Positions 12,465 to 25,200 of a DNA stretch of 64,000 nt are shown piece after piece (positions within the stretch are counted from its first letter, which is position 1; each line of letters opens with the position of its first letter). The notes below the pieces were generated by a model. It was not told where the DNA came from, searched no databases, and saw only the letters and a program-made list of their open reading frames with translations. The position numbers were made by a program, and so were the translations under genes. The stretch covers positions 1-64,000 of the forward strand of contig NW_004190499.2 in assembly GCF_000224145.3 (NCBI RefSeq). Reading direction: 5' to 3'. Origin of the DNA: Ciona intestinalis. Taxonomy: Eukaryota > Chordata > Ascidiacea > Phlebobranchia > Cionidae.

Positions 12465-12470
12465 AATAAA
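12465..12470 (+). other. Polyadenylation signal AATAAA of NOL6
   Basis: A canonical AATAAA lies only 5 bases after the NOL6 stop codon (12457-12459), implying a very short 3' UTR. No closer alternative is visible. Confidence 0.6.
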
Positions 12471-12659
12471 TTTTGTCACAAGAGAATTCATGTGTTTGTT
12501 GTTTAATATACATCGGCTATTCATTAATATGTAGGTTTTTGTAATGCCCACTATTTCTGTGATCAAACAATTTTTTGAGTTGTATAACAACCAGTTATGC
12601 AATACCAATAACCAGCAATATGTAGCTATGTATGTTGGTAGCAAATATTTAGTCACAAT

Positions 12660-13270
12660 TATAAGCAGAGTCAGTATATAAACACGCCCACGTTAACTAT
12701 AAATATTCTAACGTTGATAAGATATATCTAGCGCGTTTAAAAGTGTTATATCAAATCAAAATCTATATTTTTGATAATAAAACGTTTTAGGTTTAAATAT
12801 ATATGTGTGAAGCGCGATTTTGTAAAATTCAACTTGACTATTTGCGTAAGTCGTAAACACGTAAAGCGTTGATAAACTAGAATGTTTTTTGTTACGTGAA
12901 GGCGTATTGAGGCTGTAATGCGGTTTGTTACGTAATAATCGCAAATATTTACTCAAAGTTACGTCAAATTAATACCACGTGACTAAAAGTTCTAGTTTGT
13001 AAATCTAGAATTAGTGTTATAATTCAGACGTAAGAATGAAGTATTGTGACGTATATAATGCTGTGTCAACGATCCATTATGATACTACGAAGAGATGACA
13101 TCACTGCAAACATATATATGAAACACAACGTTCCAAAAACATGTTTTGTTTGATGAAAACACATTTTTTGTATATGGACAATTTTTGAACAATATAAATT
13201 GTTAAAACAGCAAACGCTGTTGTGGTTGCTATTAAATCTGGTTTGTGACGTATAGGCGCACATAATCAAA
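12660..13270. promoter_or_regulatory. CpG-retaining intergenic patch, candidate promoter of the PHF20-like gene
   Basis: Within CpG-poor flanks this stretch keeps many CpG-containing motifs: gttacgtaataa, gttacgtcaaa, cacgtgac (an E-box), gacgtaag and tgtgacgtatataatg, the last containing a TATA-like run. No convincing exon was found. The next gene on the right has its first coding exon at 16104 behind an acceptor, so its transcription start must lie upstream and this patch is a plausible site. The call rests on composition and position only. Confidence 0.35.
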
Positions 13271-16069
13271 ATACACAGGGTTGCAGGGGGTCACAACTCC
13301 CCCTCCCTCCCATTTTCCACAAATTTACAGAATTGTTTATACTACCTTAGTTACCAAATAAAATGTTTATTTGTTAACACAAAAATTGTAGCATTTGTAC
13401 CACCAACAACGCTTTTATTTGACCATTTGCTTAAGTACCTTTTACCAGTACATGATTTAACCCTTGTCGTTTTTTGCTGCTAATTCTCTTTTTAATATGT
13501 TTTAAGTGTTTGTGTTCAGTCATCACTGCAACACAATACTATTTGAGAATAAATGAATGTGATTATCGCGAAAAGGCAGTCATTGTAACACGAGTGTTCT
13601 GTTTCATACACCTTGTGCCAGCTTACAAGTTACCATATATGTAACTTTATGGGTGATTAATTTTCTATGAGACTGACCATTAGGACAATCCATTAGTGAC
13701 CACTGGGTTGGAGCAATAGCCATTACGTGTTTTGCCCAAGGACACGTATCTGTTGTATAAAAAGAAACACATTTCACATTATAAAACGGTGTCTTTGTTA
13801 AAATATTATTAAATGTGAATTCTATGTTTGAAGTACATTGTTTTTTTTAGTAGCACAAATCTGTTGTTTATAAATTATTTTATAATAAGAATTTATTTTG
13901 GACCGGTACTTTTTAAATTAATTCAACATTTCCAATCTGTAGCATGCAATGACGCAGTTAGGTAATTTGCTCGCTTTCTATTCTATGTGGGTGAGGTCCC
14001 GCGACATGGCACACCATGGGTTTTGCTCGCATTACATAGCATTAATTAATCCATGGTGATCTTACTATAAAACGTTATTAAAAAACGACATCAAAATAGA
14101 GATAGTGAAAAAATACATTAATATTTTTATCTTAAGATGCCAGGCCCACAGTCATTATAACACGGGTGTTCTGTTTTTTAGACCTCATGCTTGCTTACAA
14201 GTTACCACGTATGTAACTTATTTATCTTCGCATGCCGGGACAACGACCGCTGTTATAACACGGGTGTTTTGTTTCATACACCTCATGACTATTTACCAGT
14301 TACTATATATGTTATGTAACTTTGTAGGTGATTATTTTTTGCTTTATATATATCAAACACAAATCCCATTTAACTTAATGGTTTAATAGAATGAAAAAAA
14401 ACAAAACTCCTCAAATAAATAGAAAAATATTGGAATAATATTTATTCGCTTCTTGGTTCCTACTTTAAAAACAGTGCAGTAATATACATTGGGCAATATG
14501 TTAAACTGTGGGTTTTATATTAATTACTCTATCACTAAATATAAAGAAATACACCATTATCTAATTGGTTGTGCACTGTAAGGTGCCATTCAATGAGTGG
14601 ACTGAAAAAGTTTCTCCATTTTAACAATATTTTTTATAATAAGATTTTTTTAAATCTGATGACAGTTTAAACGTGCGCGATATCATCAAATCTGATCAAA
14701 AAGTTAAATTACTTTTCCACGATCTGTGTTTTTATTCCTATTGATATTTTTAGCGGTTGTGAAAAGTGGATTACGTGCCCAGTTATTAGTGGTCAATACT
14801 TCCGTGAGGTAAACTTCATTTTGTGTAAAATATATATTTTATGACAATAGTGGGAGAAATGGTTAAAAATGCATTCATTTATGGGGACAAAATAACAGTG
14901 TTGTAATGTGCTGTTGTACTGTTATAGGAAACCTGTCACAACTTATAAAAATATAATCTATATGCTGGGTGTTGTACACTGCAACAGTATTACTATTACT
15001 ATCATTGTAACTTGTGTGGTAACTTGAGATGGGGCAGACATTGTAATTTTTTATTAAAGTTGACACGAACATTATTTTTATTGTGCAAAATATTTTATAC
15101 TTTTAGTTGTTGCTTTGTATTCTAAATATGTTTTTTGTTGAGTTCCTTCCTACCTTGTAATATTTGTAGTTTAAATTTGTTGTTTGTAAAGTTTTTTAAA
15201 ATTATATCTTGTTATTATTGTTTTTCTTTAAAAAGAGTGTTTTATTGATTAAACTAACATTACCAACAAATTAATACTTTCTGTTGCAGAGTAATCTAGA
15301 TGTTTACTTTTTAATTGCTAGAACTTTCTTTATTTGTTCTACACTTAAACCCTGGATTGTGTAATATTGTATTTCTTATTTTAAAAGATTATCTTCGAGT
15401 CACAAAAAGTTAAATCAAGTTATTTTAATCATTTGCGAAAAAATTGTTAGAGAACTTACATAAAATTTTATGTAAAAAATCCTATACAAATGTTTTCATA
15501 GACACAGTATATAACTTTAATACATAATAAATAAACTAATTCTTTTTAACTTGACCTTGATGTGAGAGAATTTATGAAAAAGGCAATATTGTTTTTCCTG
15601 TATTTTCTCTCCCCATTGTATTGTGTACCATGCTTGAACATGGTAGGAGTGCCTTGTATTGCTGTTGTGTTTCAAACCATATTTTGCTCTTTTACAACTT
15701 GTAATGTGAATATTTTTTCATAAAAAGTGCTACTATACTACTGGTAATACTTTGGGTGATTTAGGAAGTAATTATTTCATTAATATTGCATTCTAGAAGC
15801 TAGCTGCAGGATTCTGTACCTAGATATAGGCACGTGAGATAGTTTTGGAATTACTTGCATATTTTTATAAGTTGTGTCAATTATATTTTATAGCAGTATA
15901 GACATAGCATAGGAAATAGATGTTTTATATTTGCTAATGTTTTTACTTTTTACATACAATAGTACAAATTTGTATTACATATGGTTTTTAGTGCAATTTT
16001 CAGTTCCCCATTTAGATGCAGGATATTTTATACAACCAAATTTTACACAGTTTTTTATATATGTTTCAG
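13271..16069. other. Intergenic stretch, AT-rich, with repeat fragments
   Basis: A fragment of the third dispersed family (phrase ttgctgctaattctcttt) lies at about 13400-13530. SINE-derived segments lie at about 13570-13760 and 14145-14330. The remainder to 16069 is AT-rich with no reading frame I can support. A possible non-coding exon with donor gtaaac ends near 14811 (tccgtgag|gtaaac). An acceptor atgtttcag ends at 16069, 34 bases before the next start codon. Confidence 0.6.
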
Positions 16070-16103
16070 AGTAAGATTTAAAATATAAGATTTTTATGTG
16101 AAA

Positions 16104-19100
16104 ATGGCAGGCCCAAGCAGCCCTGCTATCAAGGTTGGTAAAAAGTAATTAATAAACTAATTCTGCTAAATAAGTACTTTAATGTATTCATATACATATA
16201 TATATGTATATTTATTAAAACTGTTTTATCTATAAAAGTTGTTACATATTTCTTTGGTTTTTTATTAAATAAAAAAAATTAGGACAAATTTAACACAATT
16301 TTTCTTGTTTTCAGCGTTCTGTTAAAATGTTCAGCACGGAAGAGGAACTTGTTATCGGGAAGTTTATGGTTGAAAGTTGGAGCAAAAATTATCGGATCCC
16401 GCAAAGTTTGCTGTTTGATTGTTTAAAAAAACATTTAGAAAAATATCCAAGAATGACTCGAGCAAAGGATAACAGACCAAGCTCGTTCTGGTGAATAATA
16501 TTTGTTGTTTGGCATATTTTTTATTTTCAATTATTCATACATTTTAGATTTAAAACCCTACTCTTTATGCAGTATATACTGACATAGGCGCCGAACTTTA
16601 TAAACACAGGGGAGGCAGGGATAGTTCGACACAATCCTGTGAAACAAATCTAACTTATTGGTTGTAATGTTTACTGATTAATTCAGTGCAGAAACTTCTG
16701 GGGGAGACCTGTCCACCCTGCCACCCCTGGTTTGGCGCCTATGCACCAAGTATTATTTTAGCATAGTGCTGCTTGGCATATTTTTTACTGCATGTATGTT
16801 GGTGTAAGTGAGGTTTAAACCCATTATCCAATCTTAATGGGTGAGGTCCACAGTTAACCCACTACCCCAACACCCAGGGTGCCCATTTATAATCTTGATT
16901 TGATAGTTATAACACTGCAAGGATCATATGAAACTGCATACATAATAAATATCTAAGCAAATATATTAAACAACAAATACTTTGTTCACTTTATAAGTTG
17001 GCACTGCCATAATTGGCATTCGAAATTCACGGTGGCACTTTTTACAATCTTGGTCAAAATCAGCATTTTGCTATAAATATTGTTCCCAGAAGCAATTGTT
17101 TAATATAAACTTGTTTATTCTTTGATGTTTTTTTTAATTCATATTTTTCAATTGAATTTATTTGTCTAAATAATGTTTCATTCTTTATCATTAACATGCC
17201 ATGTTCTGCTACCGGGCATAACGTAAATGATCCTCCAACAGCTCATCTGGTATTGAGGCATTGAAAGAATATTTACATTAACTTGCCACCTACTATTTAA
17301 TCTTAATATATTTATTACCAAAATATATTTATTACCAAAATGGTTCAAAACCAACGTTATAAAAAAAAGGGTCATTGGATTTATTTTCTTTGCTTAAGTT
17401 TTGTAGTAAGTATTGTAGCATTGAATATAAAGTTTATTTTAGTAAATTAAAAGACATGGAAAAAATTCTGTGAGATTAAAATTGATTTTCTTTACACAAG
17501 TTATATAGTGAGTGTTTTGGCATTGAAATTTAATTTTTTATTTTAGGCAACAACGTTTCTTTGAGCGCAACCAATCAGTGGTGGCCGCTTATAAAAACTT
17601 CAAGACTTTACCGTACAAAGAATTCCCTGTGGTTTCCGATGTAATGTTGGATGAACTGCTGCAAGTAAGTGTTATGTTGTTCAACATGGGGGGGGGGGTC
17701 TTACTGGCAACTCTGACCTAAATATTATGCCCTTGGCATGCTTCAGTTTTGGATCTATATATAGAAATTTAAGTGTACCAAAAAATGAAATAAATAATTT
17801 TATCCCAGAAATAAATTAAATGATTTTAAAATATAAGCTATATATTATTTTTTCTAAAAAATTTGCAAAACAACAGAATAAATAAAACTTGTTTATCTTT
17901 TATTAAATAAATTGTTTTTTCCCCCAGGAACTATCAGCAGTAGACAAACCACCCCCACCCTCCGTAAAATCTAAAAGTTCTGAAGATTTTGTTTACGAGG
18001 GTGAAGTTTCGCCCCAAAAACCCCGGCTTGTTGGTCCGAACGCTGTTGTTAAGAAAGCAAAGAAAGCGGTCGAATCATCATCAGGGAGTGAGGACCTTGC
18101 TGCTAAGGTGCGTAGGGTAGTAGGGAGAAACGGAACTCCCGTGTTATAGCGACTGTCATTGCCTGCCACTCAAATAAAATAACCTTCCCCCAAATGAAAT
18201 GTTATATCTATGTTTAGGTAAGAATGAAAGTTTTGCACAAAAGATCAAAGACGGTTGAAGAGGGGAAGAAAAAATCAACGAAGAAAGTTTCAATCAATAA
18301 ATCGAAAGATGACTCAGGAGTTATGGACGACGTGAAAATAATCGCTGAGTCGTCAGGTGTCAAGAAATCGACAAAAGAAAAGAAAAAAGATGCGGTAAGA
18401 CGAAATGTTTGGATTTAGTGGTTTGGTGGTGCATTTATTGGAATATAACCTCGGTCATAAAGGTTGCATGAAAGAGATTATGTGGCTTTTTTATTTTACC
18501 ATTTCTTGTAGTGAGACATTACCAGTTTATGCTGCACTCGAAAAAATAAATCATTGCCAGAAGATTTCTTTTACGTATCTAATAGGACACCAGAAAGTAT
18601 AACGTTGTCTGAGAAATAATGTTATTTTAATCATAGTAAGTTTATGTGTTTTAGTACAAGTACTAACCCTTCCATTAACCCACAGGACCCCCCCAAAGCC
18701 ATTGAACCAGAAACCCCCTCTGAACCCCCAGCCCCCGTTAAGTATGAAGTGGGTGAGAACGTTCAAGCCAAGGATTGTGGGAAATGGTATAAAGCAAAGA
18801 TTATTGAGGTTCGTGAGTTATAAATATTTTTTTTGTGTTGGTTTTTATTGTGTTTTCTTCTTAAATAACATTCTGTGCTTGCCATGTTGTGACCAGAGTT
18901 GGCCCATTATTCCCCTTCTATTCTGTTTGGGTGAGGTTCTACAGCAGGGCACGCCATGTGCCCGGGATTAAACCAAAGTCACTTATTACCCCAATGTTTT
19001 AAAAAGCGTTGAATTTCGAAATGCGATTAACAAAATTGTTGGGTTTCGTTTTTCTTTTTTGGGAAAACGTAAAAATAGTTTGTGCAAAAGTTGGTCCATT

Positions 19101-22100
19101 ACCCCAATGTTTTAAATAATGAATTCCAACTTTGTAGGTTGACAAAGACAAGGGTGAGGTGCTCGTACATTTCAACGGGTGGGGCAAGAGATTCGATACG
19201 ATCTTCCCTGTGGGGAGTGAATTGTTGAGGGGGTTGGTACAAGTGGTGAAGAAGGTGGAAGTTAAGGTGGGTGTTGTTGGGTTGGGGGGGATTGTGGGGT
19301 TGGTGGGGTTATTGGGGTGTATCGCAGGGTATGCATGTATTTTAAGGGTTGGGGTGTATATGCGACAAACATATATAAACACAGGGGAGGCAGGGATAGT
19401 TAGACAAAATTCTGTGAAACAAATCTAACTTATTGGTTGTAATGTTTACTGATTAATGAAGTGCAAAAATTCCACAATTATTTTATAATTTTGCCAAACC
19501 CCTAACATCGACGTATTTGTTGCATTACCCCAGAAATTCAACGTGGGCGACGACGTACTATCGCAATGGACAGACGGCAAGTTTTACCCCGGCACCGTTA
19601 TAGGGGTGAAGGGATCGGGGTCATACGTCGTGATGTTCTTTGATGGGTTGAAGAAGTTGCTACGACCGAATCTACTAAAACCCATGAGTGAAAAGGAAAA
19701 GGTGAGATGATGATAACTGTGGGGTTGTTTAGGTTTACAGGAAAAAGTCGTAATTTTATTTGTTTTTATTAGTTTTGTTTTTGATGACTGTTTGATTATT
19801 TTTACACAGGGGGGATTATTATTAATGGGGTATATCGATTAGTAATGAATTAATGTAACTTATTTATCCTCGCATAGCGGGGCAACGACAGTCGTTATAA
19901 CACGGGTGTTCTGTTTCATACACCTCGTGCCCGCTTACGAGTTACAACGTATTCAATTTTGTGGGTAATTGTTTTCTGCATGACTAGCAATTTGGAAACC
20001 CTTTAGTGACCACTGGGTTTGAGTCACTACTGTTAAGTATCTTGCCTAATGACACATACGCCCACTATAGCAGCGTCAAACCTCGACCCTGTATCCTCTT
20101 GCATAAAGCCCGTTTCCAACCATTGTACTTTTGTAATAGCCTTTAATACAAAGCCTAAATAGAAACAATATACGGCAGGAGGAAGCAATGAAAGAAGCAC
20201 AACGTGCGTATCTAGCGTCGATCGAAACGAAGCACACGGAACCCACGTCGCCCCAACATGAAGTAGGGGAGGGGAGGAGATATCGAACGTCCGCTAATGA
20301 TAGGGAACGTAGGAGTGCTGCAAGGAAAGGTAGGGCTGTCAATCAAACACAGCCTGTCAATCAAACATATCCTGTCAATCAAACACAACCTGTCAATCGA
20401 ACACAACCTGTCAATCATATGTTGCTGTAAAGCCACTCTATTACATCTGTCACATAGTAAATTCATTAATATAAGATTGTTTCTATTTTTGTTCAGTATT
20501 GCCTGTCAATCAAATACCACCTGTTAATCAAACATATTCTGTCAATCAAACACAACCTTTTAATCATTTCAGAATCCGTGGAAATTTCAAGCGACCGTCG
20601 CAACAGGAAGCGTAAGATCCAGGAAACCCCCTCGACCCCTAACCCCCCGTTACCCACAACCCCCCCTAAAGTATTCCACGCCAAACGAGCGAGGATAGAT
20701 AAAATATCGGGAAGTTTGTTGGACAAGGCGGTGACAACGATGGAAACGACAACGACAACATCGGTGACAACCAGCACAAGGTGGGTGGGAAGTTTATTTT
20801 ACGTGAGGATGGGAGTTCGGTGTTTGGATCGATTGTTATGGATGATGTCATAGGTGGTTGATGATGTCATGTGTGGTTGATGATGTCATGGGTGGTTGAT
20901 GATGTCATGTGTGGTTGATGATGTCATGCGTGGTTGATGATGTCATGGGTGGTTGATGATGTCATGGGTGGTTGTTGATGTCATGCTTGGTTGGTAATAT
21001 CATTATGACATCATCAACTTACATTCCAGTTTATCGAAACCACCGGAGATGAAGGGAGACCCCGAGTGGACAACGACAGCGAGCGACGATTCGGATTCCC
21101 CGCTTGTTATCGATGGTATTATGATGTCATAATGTGGATTGTTTCAAACTAACGTTGTTTATTTTGCAGAGGAAGAAGTCAAAGCTGGAAGGAAGGCGAG
21201 AGGTGAGCATAGATATCTTATATAGGCCATGGATATATTATATTAAACATACCAATTTGTTCCTCTATCGTGAAAATTATCGTAAATTTCATTAAAACCA
21301 AAGGTTACCCGCTTACCCCAATAAAGTCAGGTGAAAGCCGAGGTTTAATTTGAAGTGATGTTAGTTTTATTGTGAGATAACAAGTTCTTGGTGAATGTAT
21401 TGAGAGGTAATGTATGTAGTAAAATATCTCATATTCTATACAGATCACAAGAACTCAAAGAAACCAAAGAAAAAGATGAAGCCAAGTAAAGGTCGGTAGT
21501 GAGCATGATGTTTGATGTTTGTTTACAACCCTGTAACTAATGGGTTGTCCAAATTGTCAGTCCTACATGACAGCAATCACCCATAAAGTTACATACGTGG
21601 TAACCTGTAAGCAGGCACGAGGTGTATGAAACAGAACACCCGTGTTATAATGACTGTTGTTGCCCCGCCATGCGAGGATAAATAAGTTACATTCGTTCAA
21701 TTATTTCAATCTTTTTAATAGAAATCACAGTGAAACCGGTGCCGGAAGAAAAATCTGAGTTGTAAGTTGTCATAATATGCATTATAATATGCATTATGAC
21801 ATCACAGTAACCGTTGTTTGTTCATAGAGTTGAAAGTTTGGAGAAACAACCGGAAGAAGATGTTGTGATGATGGAACAAACCAAGTAAGTTGGTTATTAA
21901 TATTTAATTATTTTAATAATTAATTATAATGTTATTGTTTTAGTTAAACACACCTCAATATGAGTTGTTTGTATGTTGGGTTAAGTTGCTTCTGCTGTTT
22001 CATCAATTCAATATAAATTATATCGTATGTTAGGTTTAGCAGCCACGTTTTTATTTGACATTTTCCCTCAAGTAGATTTTACCTATAGCGTGTTTTAACG

Positions 22101-22269
22101 ACTGTCGTTTTGTGGCTAATCCCTTCTCTTCGTTGTTTTAATTATTTGATCTTCGCTATCGTTTTCGAAGAGATAGAGAAGATATATATTCTTATTTATG
22201 ATGTCATAATTATTTAATTATTTATTATTAGATTAACGATGAAAGAAACTTCACTTGCCGGGGAAGCAG
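16104..22269 (+). CDS. PHF20-like gene, 5' part: N-terminal HTH, Tudor 1 and 2, basic linker
   Basis: Exons: 16104-16133, 16315-16490, 17547-17664, 17928-18107, 18218-18394, 18686-18808, 19138-19266, 19534-19701, 20179-20329, 20573-20780, 21030-21115, 21170-21202, 21444-21491, 21722-21761, 21828-21884, 22232-22269. The second and third exons encode a segment that looks like a CENP-B/Tc5-type HTH (FSTEEELVIGKFMVESWS, then FWQQRFFERN). Tudor 1 is the diverged PHF20-type domain (YEVGENVQAKDCGKWYKAKI, then EVLVHFNGWGKRFD). Tudor 2 is canonical (NVGDDVLSQWTDGKFYPGTV, then YVVMFFDGLKKLLRP). The remaining exons encode lysine- and serine-rich, disordered-looking sequence. An acceptor lies just upstream at 16069, so the exon carrying the ATG has a 34-nt leader. 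Confidence 0.9.
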
Positions 22270-25200
22270 GTATGTTGTTTCTATGTTTATTATAAGGTTT
22301 CTATGTTTCTTATAATATTTCTATTTTTATTATTTTGTTTCTATGTTCAATATATTGTTTCTATGTTTAACATATTGTTTTGTTTACAGTTGAAATTGAA
22401 CCAAAACACAAGGACGGCGTGGAAAAAGTTCTCAATGGAGGCCGAACCATTATGGAGGTATATGCATAAACATTCTGTGGTATTTCAAACACAATATTTT
22501 AGACCTAAAACATTTTCTTTTTTTGGCCTATTTTAGATGTATTTTTTCAAAGACTTTTTTTTTAATAATTTTTTTGGGGGCATTTTTCGACTTATGTTTA
22601 TTGGCTTTTGATTTTCTCATCCAAGCTCATATTATATCAAGATGGGGAGGAATCATTTCATCCATTCTGTCCTCTAGGTGGCAGAAGAGATGAGCATCGA
22701 CCCTGTCGAGCTACGAGAGGCATTATTACACCATAATGGGGTAATATCGGGGTTATCTGACCCCCATCTCCTCACCCATAGCGATGAAGAGAATGTCATC
22801 AATTGGATCCATGATATGACGGACTATGGTTGGCCCATCACCGATCAACATATCGCTGAACAAATAAAGGCGATTCTTACGCAACAAAGGAAGCTTGTGT
22901 TATTCACAAATATGGGGACGATTAATTTTCCTTCAACTACTTGGCTGAGTGGTGAGTGGGCGTGTTGTTGTAAAAGTTAAATGAGTGACTCTGGCTTAAA
23001 TCCCTGGTTTTTGTTTTTTTTTTAATGCAAGTAAATTTACTAATGCCTTGCTTAAACCTCGGTATTCATTTGAAATTTGGTCGAGTTATTCATAACGCAA
23101 CAAATAGCCAGGTACAATATATTTATTTTTGCCGAACCATCTTTACCATAGAAATTGAACACGGGACAACAACTGGCATTGCCAAAAGGATAAACAAATT
23201 ATATTAAGCATTCATTTATTCAACCCCTCTTCCCCCGAATCTCCCCCAGAAATCCACCAACGTAACATTTTCCCAAAGTTCTTATAACGACTGTTGTTTC
23301 CCCACCAAGAGTAAAAACTTTCGTTTAACTTTTATCTAATCAACCCACTTCTCATCCAGAATTCCTCGAGCGTCACCCCGAGATCTTCCCCGGTCGTAAG
23401 AAACCCCTCGCTCGTTTCCGATTCGATCGCGAGGGATTCGACGAGTGGTTGATGCGATGGATCTGCACGTTACGGGTAACAGACGTCGTGCCGAACGCCG
23501 TCTACTATTGCGATCAAACTGTATTCGATGCGACCCCGAAGTTTATGCACGACGTTACTTTTACGAGGGGAGGGGTGAAACTTAATGTCTCCGCTGCTAA
23601 AAATAAGATTTCTATCCTGACTTGCATTGGGGCTGATGGCTCAGTGTTCGAACCGTTCCATCTTATGCCAGGTAAGAACTTGTTTATCCTCGATTTTAAA
23701 TGTCTTGGATAAAAGTTTGGGGTTATCTTTATATGACCAATTCAAGTTAAACCATTAGTGTTTTTAATTTCGTGCATTTTAACTTATTATCTGTAATTGC
23801 CGTTAAGTGTCTTACCCAAAGACACATACGCGTCCTCAATGATGCAAACAGATTGTCATAATTAACCTAATTATTCATACATTTGCATTGTAACCAAAGG
23901 GTATCGGGTTCGACGCTTTATAATAATAAGCTTAAGTGTCTTTCGGCGAGACACTTAATGTCAAAAACCCAGTGGTCATTAAAGTTGAGCCACCAAATAT
24001 TAAATGTCATTATGACATCACACAGGTGATAGTGACAAGTTGACAGGAACAATGGGATTCCGTAAACAAGGCGTTGTTGACTCGGATGTGATCTTCCATT
24101 GGATGCGGGAGATCTTCATCAAGAAGATTCCTCATCATCGACCGGTTGCCCTCCTCATGGATCTTAGTGTGGAACAGATCAACCATAATCTATTGAAGTT
24201 TGCTCGCGATAATAAGATCATATTATATAGGTTGGTGGTTGGTTGGTTGGTGGTTGGGGGTGTTATATAAGGGAATGAGGGCTAACTGGGGGCATAGTGG
24301 GTGATGTATTATATTTTCAACTTTAAATCCTCACCTAAGTTTAGTTTTGTCAACATATTGTATTTCTATGATTGCAACGCTGTAATAGATTATGTAACGC
24401 AGGAGGGTTTATTAGACTCACAGCGCAGTTGGTCGCTCCAAAGGTTGTTTTTTTTCAATTGTTATTTTCTGTATTATTTTTAATCTATTAGAAAATCTTC
24501 CCCTAACATTCAAACTTGGATCTTTAGATTCCTGCCAGCCGGTGCTTGCTTTCTTCAACATCCGGATCAAAAACTATTTGGAAGATTAAGATTACAGTGG
24601 AAGAAGACGGTGGTGGGTTTGGGGGCTTGTATAGGGGGGGAGGCATTATTGGGGTTGTTTTCACATTGGTGTTCTGTTTCATACACCTCATTCCCGCTGA
24701 CGAGTTACCACATGTGTAACTTTGTTTGTGATTGTTTTTTCTATATGGCCGACAATTTGGACAATCCATTAGTGACCATTAGGTTGGAGCAATTGTCGTC
24801 TGGTGTCTTGTCAACAAATATATATGCTTATAATTGTAGCAGCGTCGAGCTTCGAACCTGGTATCCTTCGGTTTTGAGGTGATAGCCTGACCACCACGGT
24901 GCTCGACTGTTATTTCTATGCAACATAAATATCTTATATTAACCCCGAGTCATCTTTAGATCAGCAAATTCTTGAAGGAACGAACCAACCAAATGATACC
25001 AGTGGAAAAGTTTCAGGAAGTTTTTAAATCGGAATGTTTAAAGATATTCACACCTTCTAATATTAAGGTAAAGTAAAAGTTGTTGTTTTTGAATGACTCG
25101 GTTTCCAACCCAGGACTTCTGATTTGACCCTCTATGTCTTTGCTAGTCATTTTTAAGTTTAAATGTTTTTATTAACTCTTGTTTGAGAGCGGTTGGTTGC

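Noticed and set aside
18999..19428. Overlapping frames rich in Pro/Thr (minus) and Val/Gly (plus) at 19.0-19.4 kb
   Set aside because: They are shadows of Tudor 1 exon 19138-19266 and of the G-rich intron after its donor.
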